The notes beneath the pieces were generated by a model, which worked only from the letters and a program-made list of their open reading frames with translations, made no database searches and had not been told where the DNA came from. A stretch of DNA of 21,364 nt from UM-FILTER-37-12 sp964344965 (lineage in GTDB: Bacteria; Patescibacteriota; Patescibacteriia; Magasanikbacterales; UBA922), in assembly GCA_964344965.1 (NCBI GenBank), contig CAYFPJ010000020.1, positions 1 to 21,364 on the forward strand, in the 5' to 3' direction. Below, piece by piece: positions 7,076 through 14,184 of this stretch. The position numbers were made by a program, and so were the translations under genes. The stretch's first letter is position 1. Every line of letters begins with the position of its first letter.

Positions 7076-7795
7076 TTAACAATGATGATGATAAACTCCG
7101 GCCCGCTTACCATACATACTTTCTAAGACTTCTTGGGTGATGACCTGGCGAGGCTGACCATGACAGACCAGACGTTTGTTGAGACACAAGACCGAGCTAG
7201 CATAGCTAAAGACCACATCAAGCTCATGAGAAATAATAAGAACAGTCACTCCGCGCTCTTTGTTGAGTCTGGTAATCAAATCATAAATATTTTTTTCAGC
7301 AGCTACATCCACTCCGGCAGAAGGCTCATCAAAAACGAGAATATCTTTGTCATGCATCATAGCTCTCGCAATCATCACGCGTTGCAATTGGCCGCCAGAT
7401 AGTGTGGCGATCTGCTGACTAGCTACATCAGGAAGCTCGACATCGACCAATATCTGTTTGACTACATCTTCTTTACTATGTTCGTGATACTCGCAAGCAG
7501 CAAGAAGTAAAAACTCCTGGACAGTCATCGGGATAGTCCGATCAAAAGAAAAACGCTGAGGAACATATCCGATCCTTTCACGAACCGCGGCCGGACGTTG
7601 TCCAGCAATCAACACTTCACCTTGTGTTGGCTCTTCTAATCCTAAGAGTATCTTGACCAGAGTGGTCTTGCCCGCTCCATTGGGACCAATAACCACCAAT
7701 ATAGAACCAGAAGAAACCGTGAAAGAAATATCCTCTAACACGGTTTCCTTGTTGTAGACCTTACCTACTCCTTTGACAGTTATAAGTTCTGACAT
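7076..7795 (-). CDS. znuC: Zinc ABC transporter ATP-binding protein (ZnuC-like)
   Basis: A 239-residue cytoplasmic ATPase with all ABC motifs: Walker A GPNGAGKT at 37-44, Q-loop glutamine at 80, signature LSGGQ at 132-136, Walker B ILVFDE at 152-157, D-loop SAGVD, and the switch histidine at 190 (ISHELD). Motif spacing and length match metal-type ABC-3 transporters. It couples ATP hydrolysis to import through the znuB permease encoded 4 bases downstream. The C-terminus ends with VYHHHC, a small metal-binding-like tail that could sense or buffer zinc; this is inference. It begins 28 bases after the znuA stop, so it is within the operon. Confidence 0.94.
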   Translation of the reverse strand: MSELITVKGVGKVYNKETVLEDISFTVSSGSILVVIGPNGAGKTTLVKILLGLEEPTQGEVLIAGQRPAAVRERIGYVPQRFSFDRTIPMTVQEFLLLAACEYHEHSKEDVVKQILVDVELPDVASQQIATLSGGQLQRVMIARAMMHDKDILVFDEPSAGVDVAAEKNIYDLITRLNKERGVTVLIISHELDVVFSYASSVLCLNKRLVCHGQPRQVITQEVLESMYGKRAGVYHHHC

Positions 7796-7823
7796 TAAAT
7801 TAGTACTATTAATTTAGACAATT

Positions 7824-8882
7824 CTAATTCCCCAAATATTTGACCAACTGTTTGACATTAAAATCAATAAGTGACAAATACGAACCACGATCTTCGACAC
7901 CACCTATCGGATCAAGAACACCGAGGTCAATATTATTATCTGCAGCAAAAGACGTGATAGCAGCTGCAGAGAGTTGTGGTTCCAAGAAGAGATCAGTAAT
8001 CTGGTGCTCGTTGATTTCTTCTTGCAAATTAGCAAGATATTTAGCAGTAGGTTCTTTGCCAGGGAATGGCTCAAAAGTGGCCACTATACTTAGACCAAAG
8101 TGGTCGGCAAAATAACCAAAAGCATCATGAAAGGTAACCAAGTCTTTGGTCGGAAGAGCAGTTAGAGTAGTCTGCCATTCTCGGTCTCGTGTTTCCAGCT
8201 CAGCTACAAAATCATCTGCTCGTTCAAGATAATCTTCACGATTCTCTTCATCATGATGGGCCAGTTCTTCGGCAATAGCTGTCACCATCTGCTCGGCATT
8301 GGTCGGGTCAAGCCAGTAGTGAGGGTCAAACATGCCATGGTCGTGTTCATGCTCATCATCATGATCATGTTCATCACCGTGTTCCTCATCATGATCTTCA
8401 TGATGTTCATCGGCTTCTTCATCGTGGCCATGATGGTCTTCGTGTGACTCCTCCTCATGTTCTTCATCTTCATGATGACCTTCTTCATGACCATGCTCGT
8501 CATCTTGGGAAAGATGAAGGTTGACGTACTGATCAAGTGCTACCACTTCTACATCATCAATGTTGTCAGTAATAGATTCCACCCAGTCATCCAATTCTGC
8601 ACCAATTCTAAACACTATATCCACGTCTGACAATTCCTTGAGTAGTGACGGTGTCGGTTCAAAATAGTGTGGACTTGCACCTGGTGGCGCAATCAAGACA
8701 ACTTCCACCTCTTCTCCAGCCACAGTGCTGGCTAGATCATAAACCGGAAAAATACTAGTTGCTATCCTCAACGATTCCTCTCCCTCAATAGCTCTATTAT
8801 CGGAGATGTCTCCACACCCTGCTCCCAAAAGTGTCACTCCTCCCAAGATCGCCATTAAGGCGAACAACAATGATTTTTTCAT
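7824..8882 (-). CDS. znuA: Zinc-binding lipoprotein of ABC transporter (ZnuA-like)
   Basis: A 352-residue substrate-binding protein of cluster A-I. Residues 1-22 are a signal peptide ending in the lipobox LGAGC (lipidated Cys23), so it is anchored to the outer face of the cytoplasmic membrane. Likely metal ligands are His72 (GASPHYFEPTP), His188 (FDPHYWLDP), His252 (VTFHDAFGYF) and an acidic residue near LDP at 323-325. Between them, residues 129-182 form a very long His/Asp/Glu-rich loop with more than 20 histidines, typical of zinc rather than manganese binders; this one is on the long side. A TATAAT lies 11 bases before the ATG with no clear Shine-Dalgarno sequence, so a leaderless message from an internal promoter is possible besides read-through from zur. 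Confidence 0.93.
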   Translation of the reverse strand: MKKSLLFALMAILGGVTLLGAGCGDISDNRAIEGEESLRIATSIFPVYDLASTVAGEEVEVVLIAPPGASPHYFEPTPSLLKELSDVDIVFRIGAELDDWVESITDNIDDVEVVALDQYVNLHLSQDDEHGHEEGHHEDEEHEEESHEDHHGHDEEADEHHEDHDEEHGDEHDHDDEHEHDHGMFDPHYWLDPTNAEQMVTAIAEELAHHDEENREDYLERADDFVAELETRDREWQTTLTALPTKDLVTFHDAFGYFADHFGLSIVATFEPFPGKEPTAKYLANLQEEINEHQITDLFLEPQLSAAAITSFAADNNIDLGVLDPIGGVEDRGSYLSLIDFNVKQLVKYLGN

Positions 8883-8919
8883 AACATCATTTTATTATAT
8901 TAATTAACGAGTCATATAA

Positions 8920-9042
8920 ATTAATTTTTACAATTGGCTGAATTAAACTATTTTTGAAGCGAGTACTGTTTGATCCCGACTAAAGTCGGGAGAGTTCCGC
9001 AGCGAAAAAATAGTTTAATTCAGACAAAAAAATTAATTTACA
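8920..9042. repeat. Structured intergenic repeat family A, copy 2
   Basis: Same architecture as copy 1 at 5283-5418. The inner arms CTGAATTAAACTATTTTT and AAAAATAGTTTAATTCAG pair perfectly. Relative to copy 1 both strands of the stem changed together (AAGTTAT to AAACTAT, matched on the other arm). The interior has a perfect TCCCGACT-AA-AGTCGGGA hairpin where copy 1 has a CCTGCCGGCAGG palindrome. The end of the repeat overlaps the zur stop codon. Confidence 0.82.
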
Positions 9043-9433
9043 CAACACACTGTTCACAAAGTCCAGTGAATACCACACTGTGATGCAGATGAGAAAACCC
9101 CTCAACAGCCTGGCGAGTAACTTCACATTCTACTGCCACACTCTTTTCACAACTTGTACAAACTACATGATGGTGATGGTCCTCTTCATGCGCTTCATAG
9201 TGCTTCTCACCATGATTGGTAAGGACCGGATGGATCAAATCGAGCTCTTCCAAGAGTTGAACTGTGCGATAGACTGAAGTCTGCTCTACCCCAGGCAACT
9301 CAGCAATAAGCTCTTTGGCAGAAAAGATCCCTTTGTGAGTAGTGATCCACTGAGCTACAGCCAGACGCGGTTTGGTCTGTTTGTAGCCTGCTTGCTGCAA
9401 TTTGCTAAGTATTGCTGATGAGTTGCTTGGCAT
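9038..9433 (-). CDS. zur: Fur-family zinc uptake regulator (Zur-like)
   Basis: A 131-residue DNA-binding repressor of the Fur superfamily. The N-terminal winged helix spans about 1-75 (TKPRLAVAQWI, FSAKELIAELPGVEQTSVYRTVQLLEELDLI). The C-terminal dimer/metal domain has a histidine cluster (EKHYEAHEEDHHHH at 76-89) and two CxxC pairs, Cys92/95 and Cys126/129, that build the structural zinc site. It should repress zinc uptake when zinc is replete. Placement directly upstream of znuACB and a perfect palindrome in its own promoter support the zinc assignment and autoregulation; iron or manganese sensing cannot be fully excluded by sequence alone. Confidence 0.9.
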   Translation of the reverse strand: MPSNSSAILSKLQQAGYKQTKPRLAVAQWITTHKGIFSAKELIAELPGVEQTSVYRTVQLLEELDLIHPVLTNHGEKHYEAHEEDHHHHVVCTSCEKSVAVECEVTRQAVEGFSHLHHSVVFTGLCEQCVV

Positions 9434-9455
9434 AGAAATTATGAACTATGTTGTT

Positions 9456-9485
9456 ATCTTAATGCAAATCATTTGCATTTGTCAA
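9456..9485 (-). promoter_or_regulatory. Promoter of the zur-znuACB operon
   Basis: Minus-strand TTGACA (9485-9480) and TAAGAT (9461-9456), separated by 18 bases. The spacer is almost entirely occupied by the Zur-type palindrome. The expected transcript starts about 15 bases before the zur ATG. Confidence 0.7.
9461..9479. promoter_or_regulatory. Zur/Fur-type operator
   Basis: AATGCAAAT-C-ATTTGCATT is a perfect 9-1-9 palindrome containing the 7-1-7 layout typical of Fur-family boxes. It sits between the -35 and -10 elements of the zur promoter, 28 bases from the start codon. No second copy is visible before znuA. Confidence 0.8.
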
Positions 9486-9508
9486 GAATAACTATCCACA
9501 GTAGCTAG

Positions 9509-9537
9509 TAAAAAAATAATACTTAAAAAGTAAGTAT
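9509..9537 (-). terminator. Intrinsic terminator after the ATP-cone/Mrr gene
   Basis: ATACTTA and TAAGTAT form an AT-rich 7-bp stem with a 5-nt loop. On the minus strand the T-rich run TATTTTTTT follows directly. It lies about 40 bases beyond the nuclease gene's stop and just upstream of the zur promoter. Confidence 0.6.
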
Positions 9538-9575
9538 CACTTGAAAAAACATAATCTACGTAAATTTTCTACATG

Positions 9576-10409
9576 TCAAACCTGCAATCGACACAGCTCT
9601 CCAGCCTGTTCCATCACTTTGTCAACTTTGTTTTTTGGTAATCCGATAGAATACAATTTATGAGGAGCTCTTTCTACGTCCTGACAAACAACTAGTCCTT
9701 TTTCAAACAACTTCAATTTCTCCTCACGAGATAAAATATTGAGTACTGTAATTGGATGCAAACCAGAACTTTCGATCATATATTCTAGTCCTCTATCTTT
9801 TGGAAATCTCCAACCAACCAACTCAATATTCCCAACACAATCCACATACTTACGAGCGTCGACTGAAAAGCGAGTATTGGTCACGATCATACAACGATAG
9901 TTCCGTCTTTTTGGCGGAGGAATATTATTCAAAATATCTTCAAAACGAGATTTCATATAAAGTGGCACGCGTACTCCAATATCATCTCCAGACCTATTGC
10001 GAAATTTGGCTTCTACCAAGACAACCTCTTTCCCCTTGATGGCCACTACGTCCACTTCATGATTAACACAGGCTCCTTTCAAAGTCTGACCAACTTTAAC
10101 AGTATACCCTTGAGCTTCAAACAGCTTGCCAACAAATTTTTCAAATGGAAAACCAGTCGGACCGAGTTCGCGAATAGCTTGTTTGAGACTATAGCGCGCT
10201 GCTGGAATGTCGTTTCCTTTTTTTCTCAAGAGTCCAAAAGCACGTTTGTAAATATAGCTAGTAGTCTCTCCTCCTCGCAAGTCATCTTCTATCAAGGAAA
10301 CTATTTCTTGGGCCTGCGCTGGCGTGACACCTGATCTACGAAGTGATTTTTTTAATTTGTTTGGCCGGAAGCGTTCTTCTTGACCATTGGCTTTTATGAT
10401 TGTTGGCAT
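9576..10409 (-). CDS. ATP-cone domain fused to Mrr-type restriction endonuclease domain
   Basis: A 277-residue protein counted from the ATG at 10409 (MPTIIKANGQ). The longer ORF from 10484 adds an atypical hydrophobic lead and overlaps the upstream terminator, so I reject it. Residues 3-85 match the ATP-cone, a nucleotide-binding regulatory domain best known from ribonucleotide reductase and NrdR (IIKANGQEERFRPNKLKKSL, then IPAARYSLKQAI). Residues 88-180 match a PD-(D/E)xK Mrr-like nuclease: FEKFVGKLFEAQGY, Asp120 in HEVDVV, and Glu133-Ala-Lys135 in LVEAKFRN. The C-terminal 80 residues contain RKYVDCVGNIELVGW and a helical tail. The role is plausibly DNA cleavage gated by ATP/dATP, for defence or repair; this is inferred. 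It stands as a single gene between two terminators. Confidence 0.8.
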   Translation of the reverse strand: MPTIIKANGQEERFRPNKLKKSLRRSGVTPAQAQEIVSLIEDDLRGGETTSYIYKRAFGLLRKKGNDIPAARYSLKQAIRELGPTGFPFEKFVGKLFEAQGYTVKVGQTLKGACVNHEVDVVAIKGKEVVLVEAKFRNRSGDDIGVRVPLYMKSRFEDILNNIPPPKRRNYRCMIVTNTRFSVDARKYVDCVGNIELVGWRFPKDRGLEYMIESSGLHPITVLNILSREEKLKLFEKGLVVCQDVERAPHKLYSIGLPKNKVDKVMEQAGELCRLQV

Positions 10410-10482
10410 ATTTAGGGTAAAAATTTTTGATAATATATTTTTGAGTATAGCAAGAATAAACATGTAGTAAAAGATGTATATC

Positions 10483-10506
10483 AAAAAACTAACTTAAAAA
10501 GTTAGT
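10483..10506 (-). terminator. Intrinsic terminator after a small coiled-coil ORF
   Basis: ACTAACTT and AAGTTAGT form a perfect 8-bp stem with a 3-nt loop; the minus strand continues with TTTTT. It lies 17 bases beyond the stop of the short ORF at 10523-10663, which supports transcription of that region. Confidence 0.7.
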
Positions 10507-10522
10507 CTTTCAAAACATTGGC

Positions 10523-10663
10523 TTAGCTACTCTGTAACAAAGAAGCTTTCAATTGATCCCTCATGGTTTTCATTCTCGTCTCAAGTTGTTTAAGCCTTAG
10601 TCTAAGAACTTCAATTTCATGTAATTTACTTCTCGATAAATCATTTTCCTGACCTTGATACAT
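10523..10663 (-). CDS. Possible small coiled-coil protein (46 aa)
   Basis: A short minus-strand ORF, MYQGQENDLS to LLQSS, with a regular hydrophobic heptad pattern (HEIEVLRLRLKQLETRMKTM), so probably a helical oligomeriser. The open frame extends upstream without stops as ESEKERSKFKKERERLAG but has no ATG there. An ATG at 10719 in the neighbouring frame reads MSRKKKGQNSKK and reaches this frame after a -1 shift at an A-AAA-AAG heptamer. The true start is therefore unclear: internal ATG, alternative TTG, or frameshifting. A terminator follows on the same strand. The remainder of the 10485-10958 gap holds repeat B copy 1. Confidence 0.45.
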   Translation of the reverse strand: MYQGQENDLSRSKLHEIEVLRLRLKQLETRMKTMRDQLKASLLQSS

Positions 10664-10802
10664 CCCTGCCAAACGCTCTCTTTCTTTTTTGAATTTTGAC
10701 CTTTCTTTTTCCGACTCATATTACTTCTTAATGTTTATCTAAGGTGTAGTGTAGGAAATAATTAAATATACGTCAAGCAAAAATATCTGAGATAAATCAG
10801 GT

Positions 10803-10948
10803 AATAAAAGTAAATTTGGTTTAAGTAAGACTTCATCGGGCCATCCCCGCAGCAAGCTGCGGGGTATTGGCAGAAAATCTTATTTCAACCAATGTTAGTT
10901 TTCACTTTTTCGATGCAAGCATCGAGGAATAGAACCGCTTTAGATTTA
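10803..10948. repeat. Structured repeat family B, copy 1
   Basis: About 146 bases nearly identical to 14017-14163. Contents in order: TTGGTTTAAGTAAGA, whose partner TCTTATTTCAACCAA pairs at 13 of 15 positions; between them a perfect CCCCGCAGC-AA-GCTGCGGGG hairpin; then TTTCAC and a second perfect hairpin, TCGATGC-AA-GCATCGA, and finally GGAATAGAACCGCTTTAG. It starts 10 bases beyond the stop of the 10959-11147 gene on the minus strand. Confidence 0.9.
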
Positions 10949-10958
10949 ATACTTACAT

Positions 10959-11147
10959 TCACTCCGCCGCCTCAAATCTTGCCTTATTTTCAGCCATCCA
11001 CTTCTCCATGTCTTCCTTACCGTGGTTTGGATCATTTATTACATCAGTATGAGCCTGCATATAGTGTGGATGAAGGGCTTTCATCCATCCTTCAAATGTC
11101 TCACCTTCTGCAGCTACTTCACAAAGGTCACATTTTAGAGTTTTCAT
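10959..11147 (-). CDS. Small CxxC protein, possible zinc-binding
   Basis: A 62-residue protein beginning MKTLKCDLCEVAAEG. Cys6 and Cys9 form a CxxC pair, and His26, His28 and His33 in ALHPHYMQAHTD could complete a zinc site. The second half is a charged helix (KEDMEKWMAENKARFEAAE). It resembles small stand-alone proteins (DUF1059-like in start and size), but the match is not firm. There is no membrane span or signal. It sits alone, with repeat B copy 1 directly behind its stop codon. Codon pattern and a clear start support a real gene despite its short length. Confidence 0.65.
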   Translation of the reverse strand: MKTLKCDLCEVAAEGETFEGWMKALHPHYMQAHTDVINDPNHGKEDMEKWMAENKARFEAAE

Positions 11148-11253
11148 GTTTGTTTTTAGTTATTAAGTAATAGAAATACTATAGCATCTCTTTTGGAATA
11201 GTCAACATAAGATTTGTGGTGACTGGAAGTTTGGTCAAAATTATATAAAATTG

Positions 11254-11262
11254 TGATATACT
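11254..11262 (+). promoter_or_regulatory. Possible extended -10 promoter
   Basis: TGTGATATACT contains TGA-TATACT, an extended -10 form, 42 bases before the ATG at 11305. No good -35 hexamer is visible at the normal distance. Confidence 0.4.
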
Positions 11263-11304
11263 TTATTTATATATGATTGTATTTGAATATTTTCACGATC
11301 TTCT

Positions 11305-11886
11305 ATGAAACCAGAAGAAATACCGATGAGATTAAGCCACCTCCATGTAACCTTAAAAGGATTGACCTTTGCAGCGGATAATCCTAACAAAATTACAGAT
11401 GATGACCTGGCAAAGATGTACGCAGAGGCACACGAATCGGCTTGTCAACCAATAGAAAAAATTGTCTCTGATGCAACTAAGAAATTCGGCAAAAATGTAA
11501 AATCTCTTATGCGCCATGAAGGTTTTTATGGAGAACATAAAATTATACCTGTGGCAAAATTATGTTTTGATGATGGACATGAATCGTATGGCCATCTCCA
11601 CGGAATTCCGATAAAAAGAGGGGGTTATTTGAAGGATTATTATCAAGAAAACAAAAATATTACCGGGATACAAGAGAGTGTCCGTTTTATATCACAACAC
11701 AAAACATTCTTCAGAAGACATATGTCAATAACCGTTCGTAAGTTTGGTGACAAATTTGAAGTTGCCGAAGGTAATCATAGATCATTCACAGCGATTGAGA
11801 ATGGGGATCAATTTATCCCAGCTTTAATTTCCTCGCTAAAAAAGCCTGAAAATCCAAAAACTGACTTGGATTTTAGATCAATCTGA
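11305..11886 (+). CDS. Uncharacterised protein with ParB/Srx-like C-terminal motif
   Basis: A 193-residue soluble protein I cannot name. Residues 150-175 (KFEVAEGNHRSFTAIENGDQFIPALI, broken here at GNHRS 156-160) follow the pattern of ParB/sulfiredoxin-like domains, in which a (D/E)GxHR motif binds or hydrolyses nucleotides. The N-terminal half is mostly helical with charged residues and a His/Gly-rich loop (DDGHESYGHLHGIP, about 89-102). It is the first plus-strand gene, preceded by a possible extended -10 box and followed after 53 bases by the FAD oxidoreductase gene. Homology to ParB-type proteins is a weak inference from one motif. Codon use is a little more AT-rich than its downstream neighbour. 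Confidence 0.6.
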   Translation: MKPEEIPMRLSHLHVTLKGLTFAADNPNKITDDDLAKMYAEAHESACQPIEKIVSDATKKFGKNVKSLMRHEGFYGEHKIIPVAKLCFDDGHESYGHLHGIPIKRGGYLKDYYQENKNITGIQESVRFISQHKTFFRRHMSITVRKFGDKFEVAEGNHRSFTAIENGDQFIPALISSLKKPENPKTDLDFRSI

Positions 11887-11939
11887 GGATATCCAAACTT
11901 AACTAAGTATAAAACTGACTAAACCACAAAGGTATAATT

Positions 11940-13403
11940 ATGAACCTAAACAAAAAAAATATCGCTCTCATCATCATTGGTGCAATACTTATCTATGTGC
12001 TATTTTTCATCTTCTCTGTCAATCGTTCTTACCAAGAGCCAGATGCTCACATTATCAATGACGTCAGCCGATTGAACCCAACAAGGATAGAAAAAATAGT
12101 CCAAAATGACACAGTAGAAGGGATCCAGCAAGCTCTAGCCGAAGCAAAGGAAAAAAATCTACAAGTCTCTATTGCCGGGAGGAGGCACAGCATGGGTGGA
12201 CATACATTTTATGAAGACGCCCTAGTACTCGACATGACATCGTTTGATGAAATATTGAAGATTGATGAAGATAAAAAAACAATAACTGTAGAAAGTGGTG
12301 CCACATGGGATCAAGTCATTGATGCCATCGACCCGTATGGACTCTCTGTCTCGATCATGCAAGCTTATTCAGGATTTACAGTTGGCGGTTCGATGAGTGT
12401 CAATGTTCACCAGAGTGACCCTCGCTTTGGTCCGATGGTGGAGAGTATTCGATCTTTCCGGTTATTGATGGCTGACGGGACAATTCGAAATGTGAGTAGG
12501 AATGAAAACGAAGAATTGTTTAGTCTGGTCATTGGTGGATATGGTCTCTTCGGCGTAATCCTAGACGCCACGCTTGACCTGATAGACAACAATGTTTACA
12601 AAAAAAATGAATTTGTTATCTCATATACTGATTATCTAGAAACATTTGACACAATTACTAAAGACGAACTAGTAGAGGTGGTATTTGCTCGACTAAATTT
12701 CATACCAGGGAGAGATTTGCTTGATGAAGTGATTGTGACAACATACGGTGTTACAGATGAGACTACTCCAGAGGCAGTCACTCTAGTCCCAGACAAAAAT
12801 GTCTGGCTCAAAAAACTAGCTTTTGCTCTCTCTAGAAAATACACATGGGGCAAAAAACTCCGGTACTACGTCCAGGAAAAACAGAGTGATCTGGCTGATC
12901 CAGACCTAGCATCGAGAAACAATCTAGATAAACGTGATGTCGCTTTTCTTGATTATTATTCGACCCGTGACACAGATATTTTGCAAGAATATTTTATACC
13001 TGTAGAAACATTGCCGGCATTCATCGATGAACTGAGGGCGACAATACAAGAACATGATATCAATCTCCTCAGTGCCACGATCAGGTATGTCCCCGCCAAT
13101 GATGAGGTGCTCTTATCATATGCTGGTAAAGATAATGATAGATTTGGAGTGGTGCTATATTTCAATGTTGGTCTATCTGATAATGATCAAGAGGAAGTGA
13201 CCACCTGGACGAGAAGATTGATCGACAAAGCGATCGACTTGAACGGAACATTCTATCTTCCATATGAACTCTATGCCACAGGTACACAAATCAGGCAAGC
13301 TTATCCAACTCTTGACGAATTTTTTGCAAAGAAAAAACAATATGATCCAAATGAACTCTTCATGAACGAATTCTACGAAACATATGCTTACGAACGTCTA
13401 TGA
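11940..13403 (+). CDS. Membrane-anchored FAD-binding oxidoreductase (VAO/PCMH-type)
   Basis: A 487-residue protein. Residues 8-28 form an N-terminal membrane anchor (IALIIIGAILIYVLFFIFSV). Residues about 55-220 are a FAD_binding_4 (PCMH-type) domain: VSIAGRRHSMGGH, VLDMTSFDEIL, ITVESGATWDQV, and SGFTVGGSMSVNVHQSD followed by GGYGLFGVI. The histidine in RRHSMGG is placed where family members such as alditol and aldonolactone oxidases attach FAD covalently. The C-terminal half binds the substrate; YDPNELFMNEFYETY near the end is typical. The substrate, a sugar, lactone or alcohol, is not predictable from sequence. A good AAAGG ribosome site lies 7 bases before the ATG. Its stop overlaps the MFS gene start by 4 bases (ATGA), so the two are translationally coupled. 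Confidence 0.85.
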   Translation: MNLNKKNIALIIIGAILIYVLFFIFSVNRSYQEPDAHIINDVSRLNPTRIEKIVQNDTVEGIQQALAEAKEKNLQVSIAGRRHSMGGHTFYEDALVLDMTSFDEILKIDEDKKTITVESGATWDQVIDAIDPYGLSVSIMQAYSGFTVGGSMSVNVHQSDPRFGPMVESIRSFRLLMADGTIRNVSRNENEELFSLVIGGYGLFGVILDATLDLIDNNVYKKNEFVISYTDYLETFDTITKDELVEVVFARLNFIPGRDLLDEVIVTTYGVTDETTPEAVTLVPDKNVWLKKLAFALSRKYTWGKKLRYYVQEKQSDLADPDLASRNNLDKRDVAFLDYYSTRDTDILQEYFIPVETLPAFIDELRATIQEHDINLLSATIRYVPANDEVLLSYAGKDNDRFGVVLYFNVGLSDNDQEEVTTWTRRLIDKAIDLNGTFYLPYELYATGTQIRQAYPTLDEFFAKKKQYDPNELFMNEFYETYAYERL

Positions 13404-13936
13404 ATAAGATGAAATGGTTCCTGACGTCACAAAGCATCACACTATTTGGCAGTGGATTGGTCTTTCCATTTTACATTCTCTTCATTCGTGATGTTGGTGC
13501 TAATTTTACAGAGTTTGGTATTGCCTATGCGCTCTTTGCTTTTACGTCGGCGATAGTTCACGGATTAGTTGGTAGATGGTCAGACAAGTTGGGAAGAAAA
13601 ATATTTCTACTACTCAACAGCTGGGGTACAGCTCTAGTATTACTATTGTTTCCAATTGTCACCACCATGTTACAAGTATATGGACTGCAAATAATTCTTG
13701 GAATATTTGGTGCTATGCATAAGACTAGTGAGAAGGCCCTTTTGGCCGATTTTACTGATGGAGAGAGGCGTGGTAGAGATATTGGAGTTTATCATGGCTG
13801 GGTTTCACTTTTTGCAGCGCTTGCTATTGTCGTCGGAGGATATTTGATCGACCTCTTCACTCTCTCAATCATATTTTATATCGGATCAGCTATATTGTTT
13901 ATCAGCGGATTCGCAATTTTGAAAATTAACGAATAG
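13400..13936 (+). CDS. Half-length MFS transporter protein (six spans)
   Basis: A 178-residue membrane protein equal to the N-terminal half of a major facilitator. It has six hydrophobic spans and the loop 2-3 signature GRWSDKLGRK at 58-67, with DFTDGERRGRDIGVYHGW in the later cytoplasmic loop. A normal MFS protein has twelve spans and about 400 residues. The ORF ends directly after span six at KINE, and I find no continuation of the C-terminal half in any frame before the hairpin and repeat B copy 2. Either the gene was truncated, perhaps by the repeat, or it works as a homodimer of half-transporters. It is coupled to the FAD oxidoreductase through an ATGA overlap, suggesting export or import of that enzyme's substrate or product. 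Confidence 0.75.
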   Translation: MNKMKWFLTSQSITLFGSGLVFPFYILFIRDVGANFTEFGIAYALFAFTSAIVHGLVGRWSDKLGRKIFLLLNSWGTALVLLLFPIVTTMLQVYGLQIILGIFGAMHKTSEKALLADFTDGERRGRDIGVYHGWVSLFAALAIVVGGYLIDLFTLSIIFYIGSAILFISGFAILKINE

Positions 13937-13968
13937 TGCTAATTAATTTGAATTATGAGGAAGTAGAT

Positions 13969-13997
13969 TGTCATCCTGAATTTATTTCAGGATGACA
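13969..13997. terminator. Hairpin after the half-MFS gene
   Basis: TGTCATCCTGAA and TTCAGGATGACA pair over 12 bp with a 5-nt loop, 32 bases after the MFS stop. The following plus-strand sequence TAAATAAAAATG is A-rich rather than T-rich, so termination is uncertain. The GTCATCCTGAA arm resembles common dispersed palindromes. Confidence 0.55.
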
Positions 13998-14016
13998 TAA
14001 ATAAAAATGTTTAGTA

Positions 14017-14163
14017 AATAAAAGTAAATTTGGTTTAAGTAAGACTTCATCGGGCCATCCCCGCAGCAAGCTGCGGGGTATTGGCAGAAAATCTTATTTC
14101 AACCAATGTTAGTTTTCACTTTTTCGATGCAAGCATCGAGGAATAAAACCGCTTAAAGATTTA
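14017..14163. repeat. Structured repeat family B, copy 2
   Basis: About 147 bases in the same orientation as copy 1 (10803-10948), with only a few differences near the right end (GGAATAAAACCGCTTAAAG against GGAATAGAACCGCTTTAG). Both hairpins with AA loops and the TTGGTT/AACCAA outer arms are intact. It ends about 20 bases before the start of the 14185 gene and begins 80 bases after the half-MFS gene. Confidence 0.92.
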
Positions 14164-14184
14164 AAAGTGTAAATAAAAAAATAT

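Noticed and set aside
8253..8536. Met/Ile- and Met/Lys-rich ORFs across the ZnuA His loop
   Set aside because: They arise from reading the repetitive His/Asp/Glu codons in other frames or on the other strand.
10803..14163. Repeat B copies as a CRISPR array
   Set aside because: The copies are about 3 kb apart, 146 bases long and carry no regular spacers; no cas gene is present.
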